A DNA stretch of 64,000 nt from contig NZ_AEJB01000361.1 in NCBI RefSeq assembly GCF_000331005.1, positions 372,001 to 436,000 of the forward strand, read 5' to 3'. Below, piece after piece: positions 1-7,512 of this stretch; position 1 is the first letter of the stretch; each line of letters opens with the position of its first letter. Source of the DNA: Streptomyces turgidiscabies Car8 (GTDB lineage Bacteria > Actinomycetota > Actinomycetes > Streptomycetales > Streptomycetaceae). The position numbers and the translations under genes were made by a program. Below the pieces are notes generated by a model. The model saw nothing but the letters and a program-made list of their open reading frames with translations. It ran no database searches and was not told the origin of the DNA.

Positions 1-582
1 GGATTCTCCGTCGACCGCCTCTGCCTCGACGGCGTCCGCGTCCCGGAAGCCAACATCATCGGTGAGGTCGGCGCCGGCCGCGACGTCGCTCTGATGGCGT
101 CGGTGGTCTACGGCCGGCTCAACCTCGCGGCCGTCGCGCTGGGCATCCACCAGCAGGCCCTGGACGTGACCACCACCTGGGTCTCGGAGAAACGCGAGCG
201 CTACAACGGCCACCTGGCCGACGTGAAGATGGTGCGCCGCCGCCTGGCGAAGATGTCCTTCCGGCTGATGCAGGCCGAACTCGCCGCCTATCACGGCGCA
301 TATCTCCTGGACCAGGGAGAGCCGTGCGACCGATGGCTGTACAACGCCAAGCTCGTGAACAACCGTCACGGCGTTGCCTCCGCCGAGGACGCCAAGCAAC
401 TGCACGGCGGTCACGCCACACGGATCGGCAACCCGTGCGAGCGGATCCTGCGCGACATCCAGCTCATCAACGCCCCCGCGGGACCGGACGACATCCAGCT
501 CAAGTACATCGCCGACGACCTGCTCGCCCCCGCCCGGCATCAGTGGTCCGCACAGCACGCCTCCCGCCGCCGCGCCGCTTGA
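1..582 (+). CDS. acyl-CoA dehydrogenase, C-terminal part (5' end outside window)
   Basis: The reading frame is open from base 1 and ends at TGA 580-582, giving about 193 residues of the C-terminal half of an acyl-CoA dehydrogenase. The end of the beta domain (GVRVPEANIIGEVGAG) is followed by the helical bundle, and the late motif QLHGGHATRIGNPCERILRD resembles the FAD/dimer-contact helix of the family. These enzymes oxidise acyl thioesters to enoyl thioesters using FAD. The catalytic base cannot be assigned with certainty from this fragment. The substrate is unknown, and the gene could belong to fatty-acid catabolism or to a secondary-metabolite pathway to the left of the window. Confidence 0.85.
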   Translation, partial: GFSVDRLCLDGVRVPEANIIGEVGAGRDVALMASVVYGRLNLAAVALGIHQQALDVTTTWVSEKRERYNGHLADVKMVRRRLAKMSFRLMQAELAAYHGAYLLDQGEPCDRWLYNAKLVNNRHGVASAEDAKQLHGGHATRIGNPCERILRDIQLINAPAGPDDIQLKYIADDLLAPARHQWSAQHASRRRAA

Positions 583-730
583 CACTCCCTTCGTTCCCCA
601 AGACCGAGCCAAGACGCGCCGAATCGCGCCGCCATGCCGGCCGCTAACCGGCGTGTCCCGCCGCCTCGATCCCGAAAGTGCCGGACAGCGGTCTGGCCCA
701 GACCGGTATGTCCGTCAACCCACAAGGACC

Positions 731-955
731 ATGACAGTGCGTCGGATCACGATCGTCACCTGCGACTTCGAACCCAGCGGCAACGGCGACCACACCAAGT
801 GGTCGGCCATGCGCCGACGGCTGGCCACGCTGCACCCGGCGATGCGTTGCAGACAGGAGAACGTCGGTCATGGCCGCACCGGCCGCAGATCCGCCCTCTT
901 CGGCGAGTCGAAGCACATCCGGCGTCGGCAGCGGTCCATCGAAAGGATTTCCCCC
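731..955 (+). pseudogene. 5' fragment of an EEP-family phosphohydrolase gene
   Basis: From ATG 731 the peptide begins MTVRRITIVTCDFEP and contains GNGDHTKW and CRQEN. This is clearly related to the N-terminus of the intact endonuclease/exonuclease/phosphatase protein at 5427 (ITAVSCNFERNGDGDYKKW, CRQENPG). The similarity stops after about 65 codons, and the frame then runs into the separate HTH gene that starts at 956. It is a truncated paralogue, lacking the Asp/Asn and SDH catalytic motifs of the C-terminal half. Confidence 0.7.
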
Positions 956-1618
956 GTGAGCACCCGGCTTGCCCGCCCGCCCGCAACGCTTCTGCCCCTG
1001 ACTCCCCTACAGCTGCGGATCGTGCGGAAGATCGCGTACGGCGCGGCCACGACCGCGATCGCCTCCGAACTGTCGCTCACCATCAGCTCGGTCAACGTGC
1101 AGGTGACCCTGTGCGGGCGCAAGCTCGGCGCGAGCGGCCGGGCCGCCGTCGTCCACGCCACCTTCGCCACCCACCAACTCCTGCGCCCGGAACGGGCCGA
1201 CGCCCCCGGGGAGTTCTCGGACCAGCACATTGAGGCATGGCGCATGGTCGCCATCGGCGCAACATCCAGGGTCTATGCGCAGCGCGTCCACACCAGCCGA
1301 GGCGAGGCCCTGCGGCGGGTCACGGCCCTGCGCGAGTTCGTCGGCGCCGTCAATGCCCCGCACTTGGTCACCCTCGGCTGGGCGCACGGCCAGCTCGATG
1401 ACTCCCTCACCAAGATGGCCACCGGTCACCTCCTTCGCGCCCCGGTACGTGCCGGGGCGCGACGGCGGCAGGGGAGGGGAAGGCCGCTGGCAGAACACCT
1501 CACCCGTACTCCACCGCCCCAGCAGCACCAGCACGTTGCCATCGGTCCGGATCAGACCGCAGGCGCCCCGCACCGGCTGTTTCCTGTTCGCACGGGCCTG
1601 GGTGAGCTGGATGGATAG
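956..1618 (+). CDS. LuxR-type helix-turn-helix protein
   Basis: GTG 956 is preceded by GAAAGGA at 941-947, so I place the start here and not at the longer open frame upstream. Residues about 12-70 match a LuxR/FixJ DNA-binding domain: LTPLQLRIVRKIAYGAATTAIASEL, then a recognition helix around SLTISSVNVQV, then the closing KLGASGRAAVVHAT. The remaining roughly 150 residues contain a second helical segment (RMVAIGATSRVYAQRV) that may be another regulatory module. There is no receiver domain. The 3' end overlaps the start of the phosphotransferase-like gene at 1611, which suggests co-transcription. It is probably a local regulator; the target is unknown. Confidence 0.6.
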   Translation: MSTRLARPPATLLPLTPLQLRIVRKIAYGAATTAIASELSLTISSVNVQVTLCGRKLGASGRAAVVHATFATHQLLRPERADAPGEFSDQHIEAWRMVAIGATSRVYAQRVHTSRGEALRRVTALREFVGAVNAPHLVTLGWAHGQLDDSLTKMATGHLLRAPVRAGARRRQGRGRPLAEHLTRTPPPQQHQHVAIGPDQTAGAPHRLFPVRTGLGELDG

Positions 1619-2663
1619 CACGGAATGGAGTCGTGGGCTGACGGCTGACGTCCTGGAAGAGCAGTACGGATTCACCGTCGTGTCGGTACAAATCACCAAG
1701 TTGAGCAGGAAAAGGGCCAGTCGGCACGTCGTCACCGACGAGGGAAGGCGGCTGTTCGTCAAGGAGTATCACTCCACCACCGGCCGGGACGCCGCACGCG
1801 TCGCGCTCGACACATCCCAGCACTGCCGGGCCGCGGGGCTTCCCGTCCCCCTCGTACAGCCCGACAAGGACAACTGCCTCATGACGGTCGCGCGGGGCAG
1901 CGCCTGGAGCGTGACCGACGAAGCACCCGGCCGCGTGTCCACCTCGGCGATGACGCGCCCCCTCGCCGAGCACACCGGCACCGTACTCGGGCGCATGCAC
2001 CGGGTCCTGACCGCCTACCCGCCGCCCGAACACGTCCAGCCCAGCCCCTGGCGCACCGAACCAACCGAAAACGCGCACGCCCAGTGCGCCACCGTGCTGA
2101 GCAACGCCGCCCGCCACCAGTGGACACACGACGGACAACTGCACGCCGACCTCGACCAGCGCCGCGATGACCTCGACCGCCACGTCCTCCGGCTCCGCCA
2201 GCAGTTACCCAACGCCCTGGTGGAACAGGCACTGCACGCCGACGCGGGACGCACCAGCCAACTGGTCCTCGCCGACCAGGTCACCGGCATCATCGGCTTC
2301 CGAGGCGCCCGGGGCACCACCGCCTGGGAACTGGCGCGCGTGGCATTCGACCCGCGCACCGTCTCCACCAGTCCCGACTGGATCACCTGCGCGCTGACCC
2401 TGCTCGACGCATACCACCTCGCCAACCCCGCCCTCCCCCTTCCCGACTTACAGGCGTGCGCCCGAATCGCCCTGCTGGACCTGCTCTTCGACTTCGAGGG
2501 TGCCCCGACCGCCGCGTACAACCAGTGCGAGCTGGAGCAGGCCATCCAGCAGCGGGAGTGGAGCGAGCGCCAGACCACCATCCGGCGTCTGCTGGAACAC
2601 CTTGACGACCTCGACGACGCCCTCGACGAATTCGGATTCGGAGCGGAAACGGGCGGGCCATGA
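1611..2663 (+). CDS. degenerate aminoglycoside-phosphotransferase-like protein
   Basis: A 350-residue protein with the layout of the APH/choline-kinase fold. An N-lobe contains a possible phosphate-anchoring Lys in RRLFVKEYHS, and a C-lobe contains LHADAGRTSQLVL followed by VTGIIGFRGA. In active members the loop reads HxDxxxxN and the metal site DFxxA. Here the Asn is Ser and the second Asp is Gly, so catalysis is doubtful and a binding or pseudokinase role is possible. ATG 1611 was chosen over the longer frame because it follows GGTGAG. The stop overlaps the next ATG (ATGA), so the genes 1611, 2660 and 3040 are translationally coupled. Confidence 0.55.
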   Translation: MDSTEWSRGLTADVLEEQYGFTVVSVQITKLSRKRASRHVVTDEGRRLFVKEYHSTTGRDAARVALDTSQHCRAAGLPVPLVQPDKDNCLMTVARGSAWSVTDEAPGRVSTSAMTRPLAEHTGTVLGRMHRVLTAYPPPEHVQPSPWRTEPTENAHAQCATVLSNAARHQWTHDGQLHADLDQRRDDLDRHVLRLRQQLPNALVEQALHADAGRTSQLVLADQVTGIIGFRGARGTTAWELARVAFDPRTVSTSPDWITCALTLLDAYHLANPALPLPDLQACARIALLDLLFDFEGAPTAAYNQCELEQAIQQREWSERQTTIRRLLEHLDDLDDALDEFGFGAETGGP

Positions 2664-3043
2664 CGAGCCCGCCCGCCGCCCACGCCCAGCTCCGCCACCA
2701 TCCGCAACTCATCGACAAGTGGGACGACTTGGCCGCAACACGATCGGCCCGCACCATGTATGTACGGCCCAGCCTCCTTACACCAGCCTCCTCCTCAGCG
2801 GCTCACGGACCACGCCCCGGCCCTGGCCGGAGCCGGGCCACGATGACGATCCGTACGGGCACATCACCCGCCGGCGAGCACCCCGCGCCCGAAGAAAGCA
2901 TGCGGAACGAGGAACTGCGGTTCGGCATCCCGGGTGATCGCCGGATCCTGGCCGCCCAGACAGCCACCGGCCGGGTCATGGCCCACCGCCGGTCCCAGCT
3001 GATCCGCCGCTCTGTCCGCCGTCCGATCCAGGCCCTCGTATGA
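2660..3043 (+). CDS. hypothetical protein coupled to RelE-like gene
   Basis: 127 residues, overlapping both neighbours by 4 bp (ATGA at each junction). That spacing is the main reason to accept it as a gene. The first 75 residues are Pro/Ser/Arg-rich without recognisable motif. The last 45 (MRNEELRFGIPGDRRILAAQ onward) are basic and helical and could bind nucleic acid or the adjacent RelE-like domain, as antitoxins do. I do not recognise a family. An antitoxin role is only an inference from position directly upstream of a RelE-like domain. Confidence 0.4.
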   Translation: MTSPPAAHAQLRHHPQLIDKWDDLAATRSARTMYVRPSLLTPASSSAAHGPRPGPGRSRATMTIRTGTSPAGEHPAPEESMRNEELRFGIPGDRRILAAQTATGRVMAHRRSQLIRRSVRRPIQALV

Positions 3044-4440
3044 CCGGCCGCCCGGAGGGCCGGCCGGCCTTCAGCCTCTCCTTCGACCCCCGTGCCCTGA
3101 CAGACCTGCTCCAGGCCCCAGGGGACATCCGCGACCTCGCCCTCGCCCAGCTCCAGGACGTCGTCAACGCCCGCCTGTTCGGCATCGGCCTCACCGGTGA
3201 ACTCACGGGCTGCCGCAAGCTGTACGTCGATCACCGGCAGGCGTGGCGCACCGTCTACATTCAGCGCCCGACACCCGCGAACCTCACACACCGTGCCGAA
3301 ATCCACGTCGTCGCCGTACGCCCGCGCGACAAACAGGATGTGTACAACGCCGCCCGCGCCCGCCTCGGCATCCCCCAGCCGCCAGCGGAAAAGCGGCCTC
3401 CCCCTGCACACACCCAGCGCGCGCGGCTGGACGCACATCGCCCGATCCGCAAACCTGCCCCGCCACTGCGCCCCGTGCCCGCCCACCCCCACCCCGGTGC
3501 GGATGAGATCACCCGCCCCGCCGCACCTACGCTCCCCGACCCGGACCCCGGCCTCGGTCCAAGACCCGACATGTGTCCCTCATCGCCTGGCACAGCTCGT
3601 GACCAGCCCCGTTCGTCAACACCGATTCCGCCCTCTGGCGACGGCGAAACCGGCGCACACCGCGAACGGCGTTCCCGAGACCCGGCTGCCTCCACCGCGG
3701 CTATCGCGACCGGTGGCGACGCCGGGTGCATGAGCGGCGCGAACCAACTCCCTTACCCACGGCGCTCTCAGGCCGAAGACATCGTCGGCACCAACGCCTC
3801 CCCACGCACCGACGCCGACCAGGCCGTCCGCGTCACGAGAGGACCGTCCACGGCGCCCCGCGCTGAGCTGCCCGCCCCGGCCTCACCCCCGACCAGACCG
3901 CGCCGGGTCTGGCGCCCGCCCGCCACACCGATCGCGTCCTGGCAGACAGCACGCCACATCCAGATCTACGCCTCCACCCTCGTCCCCGGCCCCTTACAGG
4001 CCCGTGAATACCGGGAAGCGGTCCGCAACTGTCCATGGGCCCGAGAAGGCGGCCACGACGAAGCCGACCTGCCAGGCGGTGTGAAGGCGACAGTCCTCCT
4101 CGAAGAGGGAGCCCTCCATCACCAGGTCGGCTCGCCCGATGTCATGTCCGCCCAGATCACCCACCTGATGGCACTCCTGAACCCCGGCACGGACGTGTCG
4201 CTCGGGCTGATCCCCCTCAGCGCCGCCCGCACACCGGCCGAACTCCCCCTGGAACCCTTCGTGATCCTCGACGACCACAAGGTCGTCCTGCCCCTCACCA
4301 CCGTGCCCATCGTTCTCGAACAACACGCCCAGACCTTCCGCTACAAGGCCGCCTTCGCCCAACTGCACCACCTCGCCCTCACCGGAGCCACCGTCCACCA
4401 CCACCTCTCCCGCCTCGTGAACAGCCCGATACCCGCCTGA
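3040..4440 (+). CDS. RelE/ParE-like domain fused to DUF5753 (Scr1-type) domain
   Basis: 466 residues in three blocks. Residues 1-110 look like a RelE/ParE-type toxin: FDPRALTDLLQ, LTGELTGCRKLYV, WRTVYIQR, and EIHVVAVRPRDKQDVYNAARARL. Residues about 115-300 are a low-complexity Pro/Arg/Thr linker. Residues about 305-466 are a DUF5753 domain (HIQIYASTLVPGPLQAREYR, then ALLNPGTDVSLGLIPL, then PFVILDD). In Streptomyces this domain normally follows an XRE HTH in Scr1-type regulators. Here the HTH is absent and a RelE-like domain takes its place. It could be a genuine chimera or the fused remains of two genes. Confidence 0.55.
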   Translation: MTGRPEGRPAFSLSFDPRALTDLLQAPGDIRDLALAQLQDVVNARLFGIGLTGELTGCRKLYVDHRQAWRTVYIQRPTPANLTHRAEIHVVAVRPRDKQDVYNAARARLGIPQPPAEKRPPPAHTQRARLDAHRPIRKPAPPLRPVPAHPHPGADEITRPAAPTLPDPDPGLGPRPDMCPSSPGTARDQPRSSTPIPPSGDGETGAHRERRSRDPAASTAAIATGGDAGCMSGANQLPYPRRSQAEDIVGTNASPRTDADQAVRVTRGPSTAPRAELPAPASPPTRPRRVWRPPATPIASWQTARHIQIYASTLVPGPLQAREYREAVRNCPWAREGGHDEADLPGGVKATVLLEEGALHHQVGSPDVMSAQITHLMALLNPGTDVSLGLIPLSAARTPAELPLEPFVILDDHKVVLPLTTVPIVLEQHAQTFRYKAAFAQLHHLALTGATVHHHLSRLVNSPIPA

Positions 4441-4472
4441 CCTCCACCACCAGGAAGGAAACCAACTCCCTT

Positions 4473-4990
4473 ATGCACAGCAGCCGTTTGACGAGCGCCG
4501 CACTGCTCGCCCTCGCCGGCACCGCCATCACCCACACTGTCCTCACCCACCGCCGCCACCGCGACCGAACCGTCTTGGAAGCCGCACACCTCCACCAGCG
4601 CCTCCTCGCCGCACAGGTCGAACGCCCCGGCCTCCGGGCCATCTGGGGAAGCCTCGGCCCACTGGAGCCGGCCGAACGACGCCTCCACCTCCACCGCAAC
4701 GCGTGGGTCTCGGCCTGGGAGGCGATGTTCCGCGTCGGGGCGCTCTCCGCGGACGGCGTCCACGGCGCGGCAATCTCCCTGTTCGCCACCCCAGACGGCC
4801 AGAAATGGTGGACCAGCGTACGGGGGACTCACGCGCCCAGGCGGCCGGCGACGCGTACACCCGCCGCTTCCACACCCTGGTGGACACCGCCTACCAGGAC
4901 GAAACCGGAAACATCCTGCCCACCTTCCCCTCCTGGCCGGCAGGCCAGACCGCCACCGGCCAACCCGACACAGCGGGACCCTTTCCCTGA
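4473..4990 (+). pseudogene. DUF6082-like membrane-anchored protein gene, frameshifted
   Basis: Starts at ATG 4473 after GGAAGGAAACC. The N-terminus has a short hydrophobic helix (LTSAALLALAGTAITHTVL) followed by basic HRRHRDR, typical of a single membrane anchor with a cytoplasmic tail. The body (HLHRNAWVSAWEAMFRVGAL) is like DUF6082 proteins. Frame 3 breaks down after WWTSVRG. The missing end (AYTRRFHTLVDTAYQDE) continues in frame 2 and stops at 4990. One extra G in the five-G run near 4827-4831 would restore a single gene. This may be a real mutation or a sequencing error. Confidence 0.55.
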
Positions 4991-5019
4991 ACCCAGCTGA
5001 CCGCAGATCCTCCGCCCGA

Positions 5020-5320
5020 AGGCGTGCACCGCGCTCCATGACGACCCGGACGTCTTCGAGCAGGTCGTGCTGTGGGACACCGACGGGCCGAACTGGCTGA
5101 TGCCACCCACCGCGATAACTCTCCGGGTACGCGGCACCGACAAACAACTCCCCACCGCTCAGGTCGATCCAGGCCGACGACGTCACCCGGTTCGCCGACA
5201 AGGTCAGGATCTGCCTGGCCCCCGACGGATGGGTGGGACGGAAGCTGCCGGTCCTCGCCATCGGCATGGACTGCGACAGCTACGTCGACCCCGACCACAT
5301 GCCGCACCGTGCCGAAGACC
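5020..5320 (+). pseudogene. internal fragment of EEP-family gene (partial duplication)
   Basis: DNA at 5020-5300 closely copies the middle of the intact EEP gene (about 5655-5960). Shared stretches include the part encoding VLWDTDGPNWLMPPTA and that encoding IQADDVTRFADK. Between them the block for HLSYNSPAL is deleted, so the frames change. Start, catalytic N-terminal Glu region and the SDH end are absent. It is a degenerate direct repeat lying immediately upstream of its source gene. Confidence 0.7.
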
Positions 5321-5426
5321 GCTCCTGCCACTCCCACCGCCGGCTGATGGCGGCAAGGACCGTCATGACCCGCACCGCCCTGATCGACCCCGACTCCACA
5401 CCCCGCCAGCACCTCCAAGGAAGGCC

Positions 5427-6365
5427 ATGACCATGCCTCGGCACATCACCGCCGTCAGCTGCAACTTCGAACGCAACGGCGACGGCGACTACAAGAAGTG
5501 GCTCGCCATGCATCAGCGGCTGGCACAGCTGCGCCCGACGATCCTGTGCAGGCAGGAGAACCCCGGTCACGCTCCCAGAGGAAGCGGCAACAAGCTGTTC
5601 AACGCCTCCAAGCGCATCCTCGGCGGCCTTGAAGGGGACCTGGGCCCCAAGTCGGCCACCGCGCTCTACTACGACCCGGACGTCTTCGAACAGGTCATGC
5701 TGTGGGACACCGACTGGCCGAACTGGCTGATGCCACCCACCGCGATGACCCTCCGGGTGCGCGGCACCGACAACATCGACCTGGTGGCAGGCTCTGCACA
5801 CCTGTCCTACAACTCCCCAGCACTCAGATCGATCCAGGCCGACGACGTCACCCGGTTCGCCGACAAGGCCGAGATCTACCCCACGCCAGACGGCGAGGTG
5901 GAACGGAAACTGCCGGTCCTCGCCATCGGCATCGACTTCAACAGCTACGTCGACCCCGACCGCCTCGTTCCCGGGGAGCTGCCCATCCCCACCCTCGCGG
6001 AGATCAAGGATCCCCAGCACCGGGCGCACCGCAGCTACGAGATCTCCCCCGGCCGGCGGGTCATGGACTCCCTCCCGGACCGGACTCTGCTGACCGCCCA
6101 TCTGGAGGACGCCGCCCGCCACAGCGCTCTCCTGCCCGGCGGACCCGGTCTGGCCGCGGTCGCGCCCACCGTGGACGCCTCGGAGAGCCACGGGCCGGCC
6201 CACCGGGTCGACCGCGTCGTCACCACCGACTTCCTGCTGCCCGCCGTTGTGCGTGTCGAGGTCGTCGACATGAAGGGTTTGTCCGATCACCACACCGTGG
6301 TCGTGACGTACGACCTCGACGCCGTCGTCGAGATCTACCGCGCCCGCTTCGGCCTCGCGACCTGA
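5427..6365 (+). CDS. endonuclease/exonuclease/phosphatase family protein 1
   Basis: 312 residues. The EEP motifs are visible: N-terminal beta strand with Asn (SCNFERNG), metal-binding Glu in LCRQE, GIDFNSYVDPDR in place of the usual GDFN, and the terminal SDHHTVVVTYD His motif. The family cleaves phosphodiester or phosphomonoester bonds in nucleic acids, lipids or small molecules; the substrate here is unknown. AAGGAAGG at 5417-5424 would fit ATG 5427 or the second ATG at 5433. The next EEP gene follows about 100 bp downstream. No signal peptide is seen, so it is probably cytoplasmic. Confidence 0.75.
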   Translation: MTMPRHITAVSCNFERNGDGDYKKWLAMHQRLAQLRPTILCRQENPGHAPRGSGNKLFNASKRILGGLEGDLGPKSATALYYDPDVFEQVMLWDTDWPNWLMPPTAMTLRVRGTDNIDLVAGSAHLSYNSPALRSIQADDVTRFADKAEIYPTPDGEVERKLPVLAIGIDFNSYVDPDRLVPGELPIPTLAEIKDPQHRAHRSYEISPGRRVMDSLPDRTLLTAHLEDAARHSALLPGGPGLAAVAPTVDASESHGPAHRVDRVVTTDFLLPAVVRVEVVDMKGLSDHHTVVVTYDLDAVVEIYRARFGLAT

Positions 6366-6466
6366 CGCACCGGCCCGGCCCACCAGGCGCCGAGCGGCTT
6401 CAACGCGCGACGCGTCGATCTGCGCGCCCTGCGCACACCCTGCTCACACCATATGAAGGAGGCCCG

Positions 6467-7360
6467 TTGACCTGCGACTGCACTGAACTGCGTGTTGCCT
6501 GCTGGAACCTTGAGCACAATGGAGGCAGCGGCGCGATGCGTCGTCTGGCGCACCGCATCCTCGCCTCCTACAAGCCGCACATCGTCTTCCGCCAGGAACT
6601 GACCGGGGCCTGGGACCATGGCAAACGTGCCCTGTTCGAGGAGGCGACCGCGCTCGGCGGCCTGTTCCCGTTCATGGTCGCTCCACGCGAAGGCCGCAGC
6701 CGCAATCCGACCGGTGTGATGGTCGATCCGCATCTGTTCGAGATCGTCGCCCAAACCGATCACGATCTGCCGTGGAAGGCGATCTGCCACGTCCAGGTGC
6801 GCCTCAAGGGCTGCCCCAGGACACTTCATCTGGCATCCGGCCACCTGTGCCACTTCGATCCCGACCTGCGCGCCACCGAGGCCCGCCGGCTCACCACCCT
6901 GGCCGACCACGAACGCACCGCCCTGATGGGCATGGACGCCAACAGCTACCCGCACCGCACCGCCGACGAGGTCAGCGAGCCGCTGGTCTGGGCGGAGGTC
7001 GACGACCGGGTCCACTACCAACATCGCACGATTGAGCGAAATGGCGTACGTGTAAGCGATACACGCCCGAGCGAGATCCTCACCGGCGGCCCGAAGGCAG
7101 TCTTCACCGACCTTGCTCACCACGCCGGCACCGTTCTGCGGCAGCCCGGGGCTCTGGCCCCCACCGCCAGCCTCAAGCGCAAGAACCAGGGACCGCCGCA
7201 ACGCATCGACTGGCTAGTCGCCACACCCGACTGGGCGCCGGCCCTCCGGCGCATCGAGGTCGTCGACAACGAGGACGTCCGCCGGGTGACCGACCACGCC
7301 CTCGTCATCGCCACCTTCGACCTCACCTCCGTGCACGGCATCCTCACCACCGCCGCGTAG
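6467..7360 (+). CDS. endonuclease/exonuclease/phosphatase family protein 2
   Basis: 297 residues from a TTG start at 6467, chosen because GAAGGAGG (6455-6462) sits 4 bp upstream. It is a divergent paralogue of the preceding gene. Visible EEP signatures are CWNLEHNGG, VFRQEL (metal Glu), MGMDANSYP (equivalent of GDFN) and VTDHALVIATFD. The pairing of two different EEP proteins, with a third at 11659, suggests related substrates. No membrane segment or signal peptide is visible. Confidence 0.72.
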   Translation: MTCDCTELRVACWNLEHNGGSGAMRRLAHRILASYKPHIVFRQELTGAWDHGKRALFEEATALGGLFPFMVAPREGRSRNPTGVMVDPHLFEIVAQTDHDLPWKAICHVQVRLKGCPRTLHLASGHLCHFDPDLRATEARRLTTLADHERTALMGMDANSYPHRTADEVSEPLVWAEVDDRVHYQHRTIERNGVRVSDTRPSEILTGGPKAVFTDLAHHAGTVLRQPGALAPTASLKRKNQGPPQRIDWLVATPDWAPALRRIEVVDNEDVRRVTDHALVIATFDLTSVHGILTTAA

Positions 7361-7512
7361 CCCGGACGCCCCCGACACAAAGACGGGACCCTCCGGGCCC
7401 AAACCTTCGTCCGGCACCCGATGGACGCAGCTCCGGTGGCGGGCAGCGACGCTTCACCGCTGGACGAGCCTCTTCCGATCCCTCTCCCACATGACCGAGG
7501 AACAGACCGATA

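Noticed and set aside
374..955. Longer LuxR-type protein starting at 374
   Set aside because: The upstream frame first overlaps the acyl-CoA dehydrogenase gene and then an EEP fragment; GTG 956 has its own RBS.
1230..1610. N-terminal extension of the phosphotransferase-like gene
   Set aside because: It is antisense-type shadow of the HTH gene in another frame, rich in Arg/Ser/Pro.
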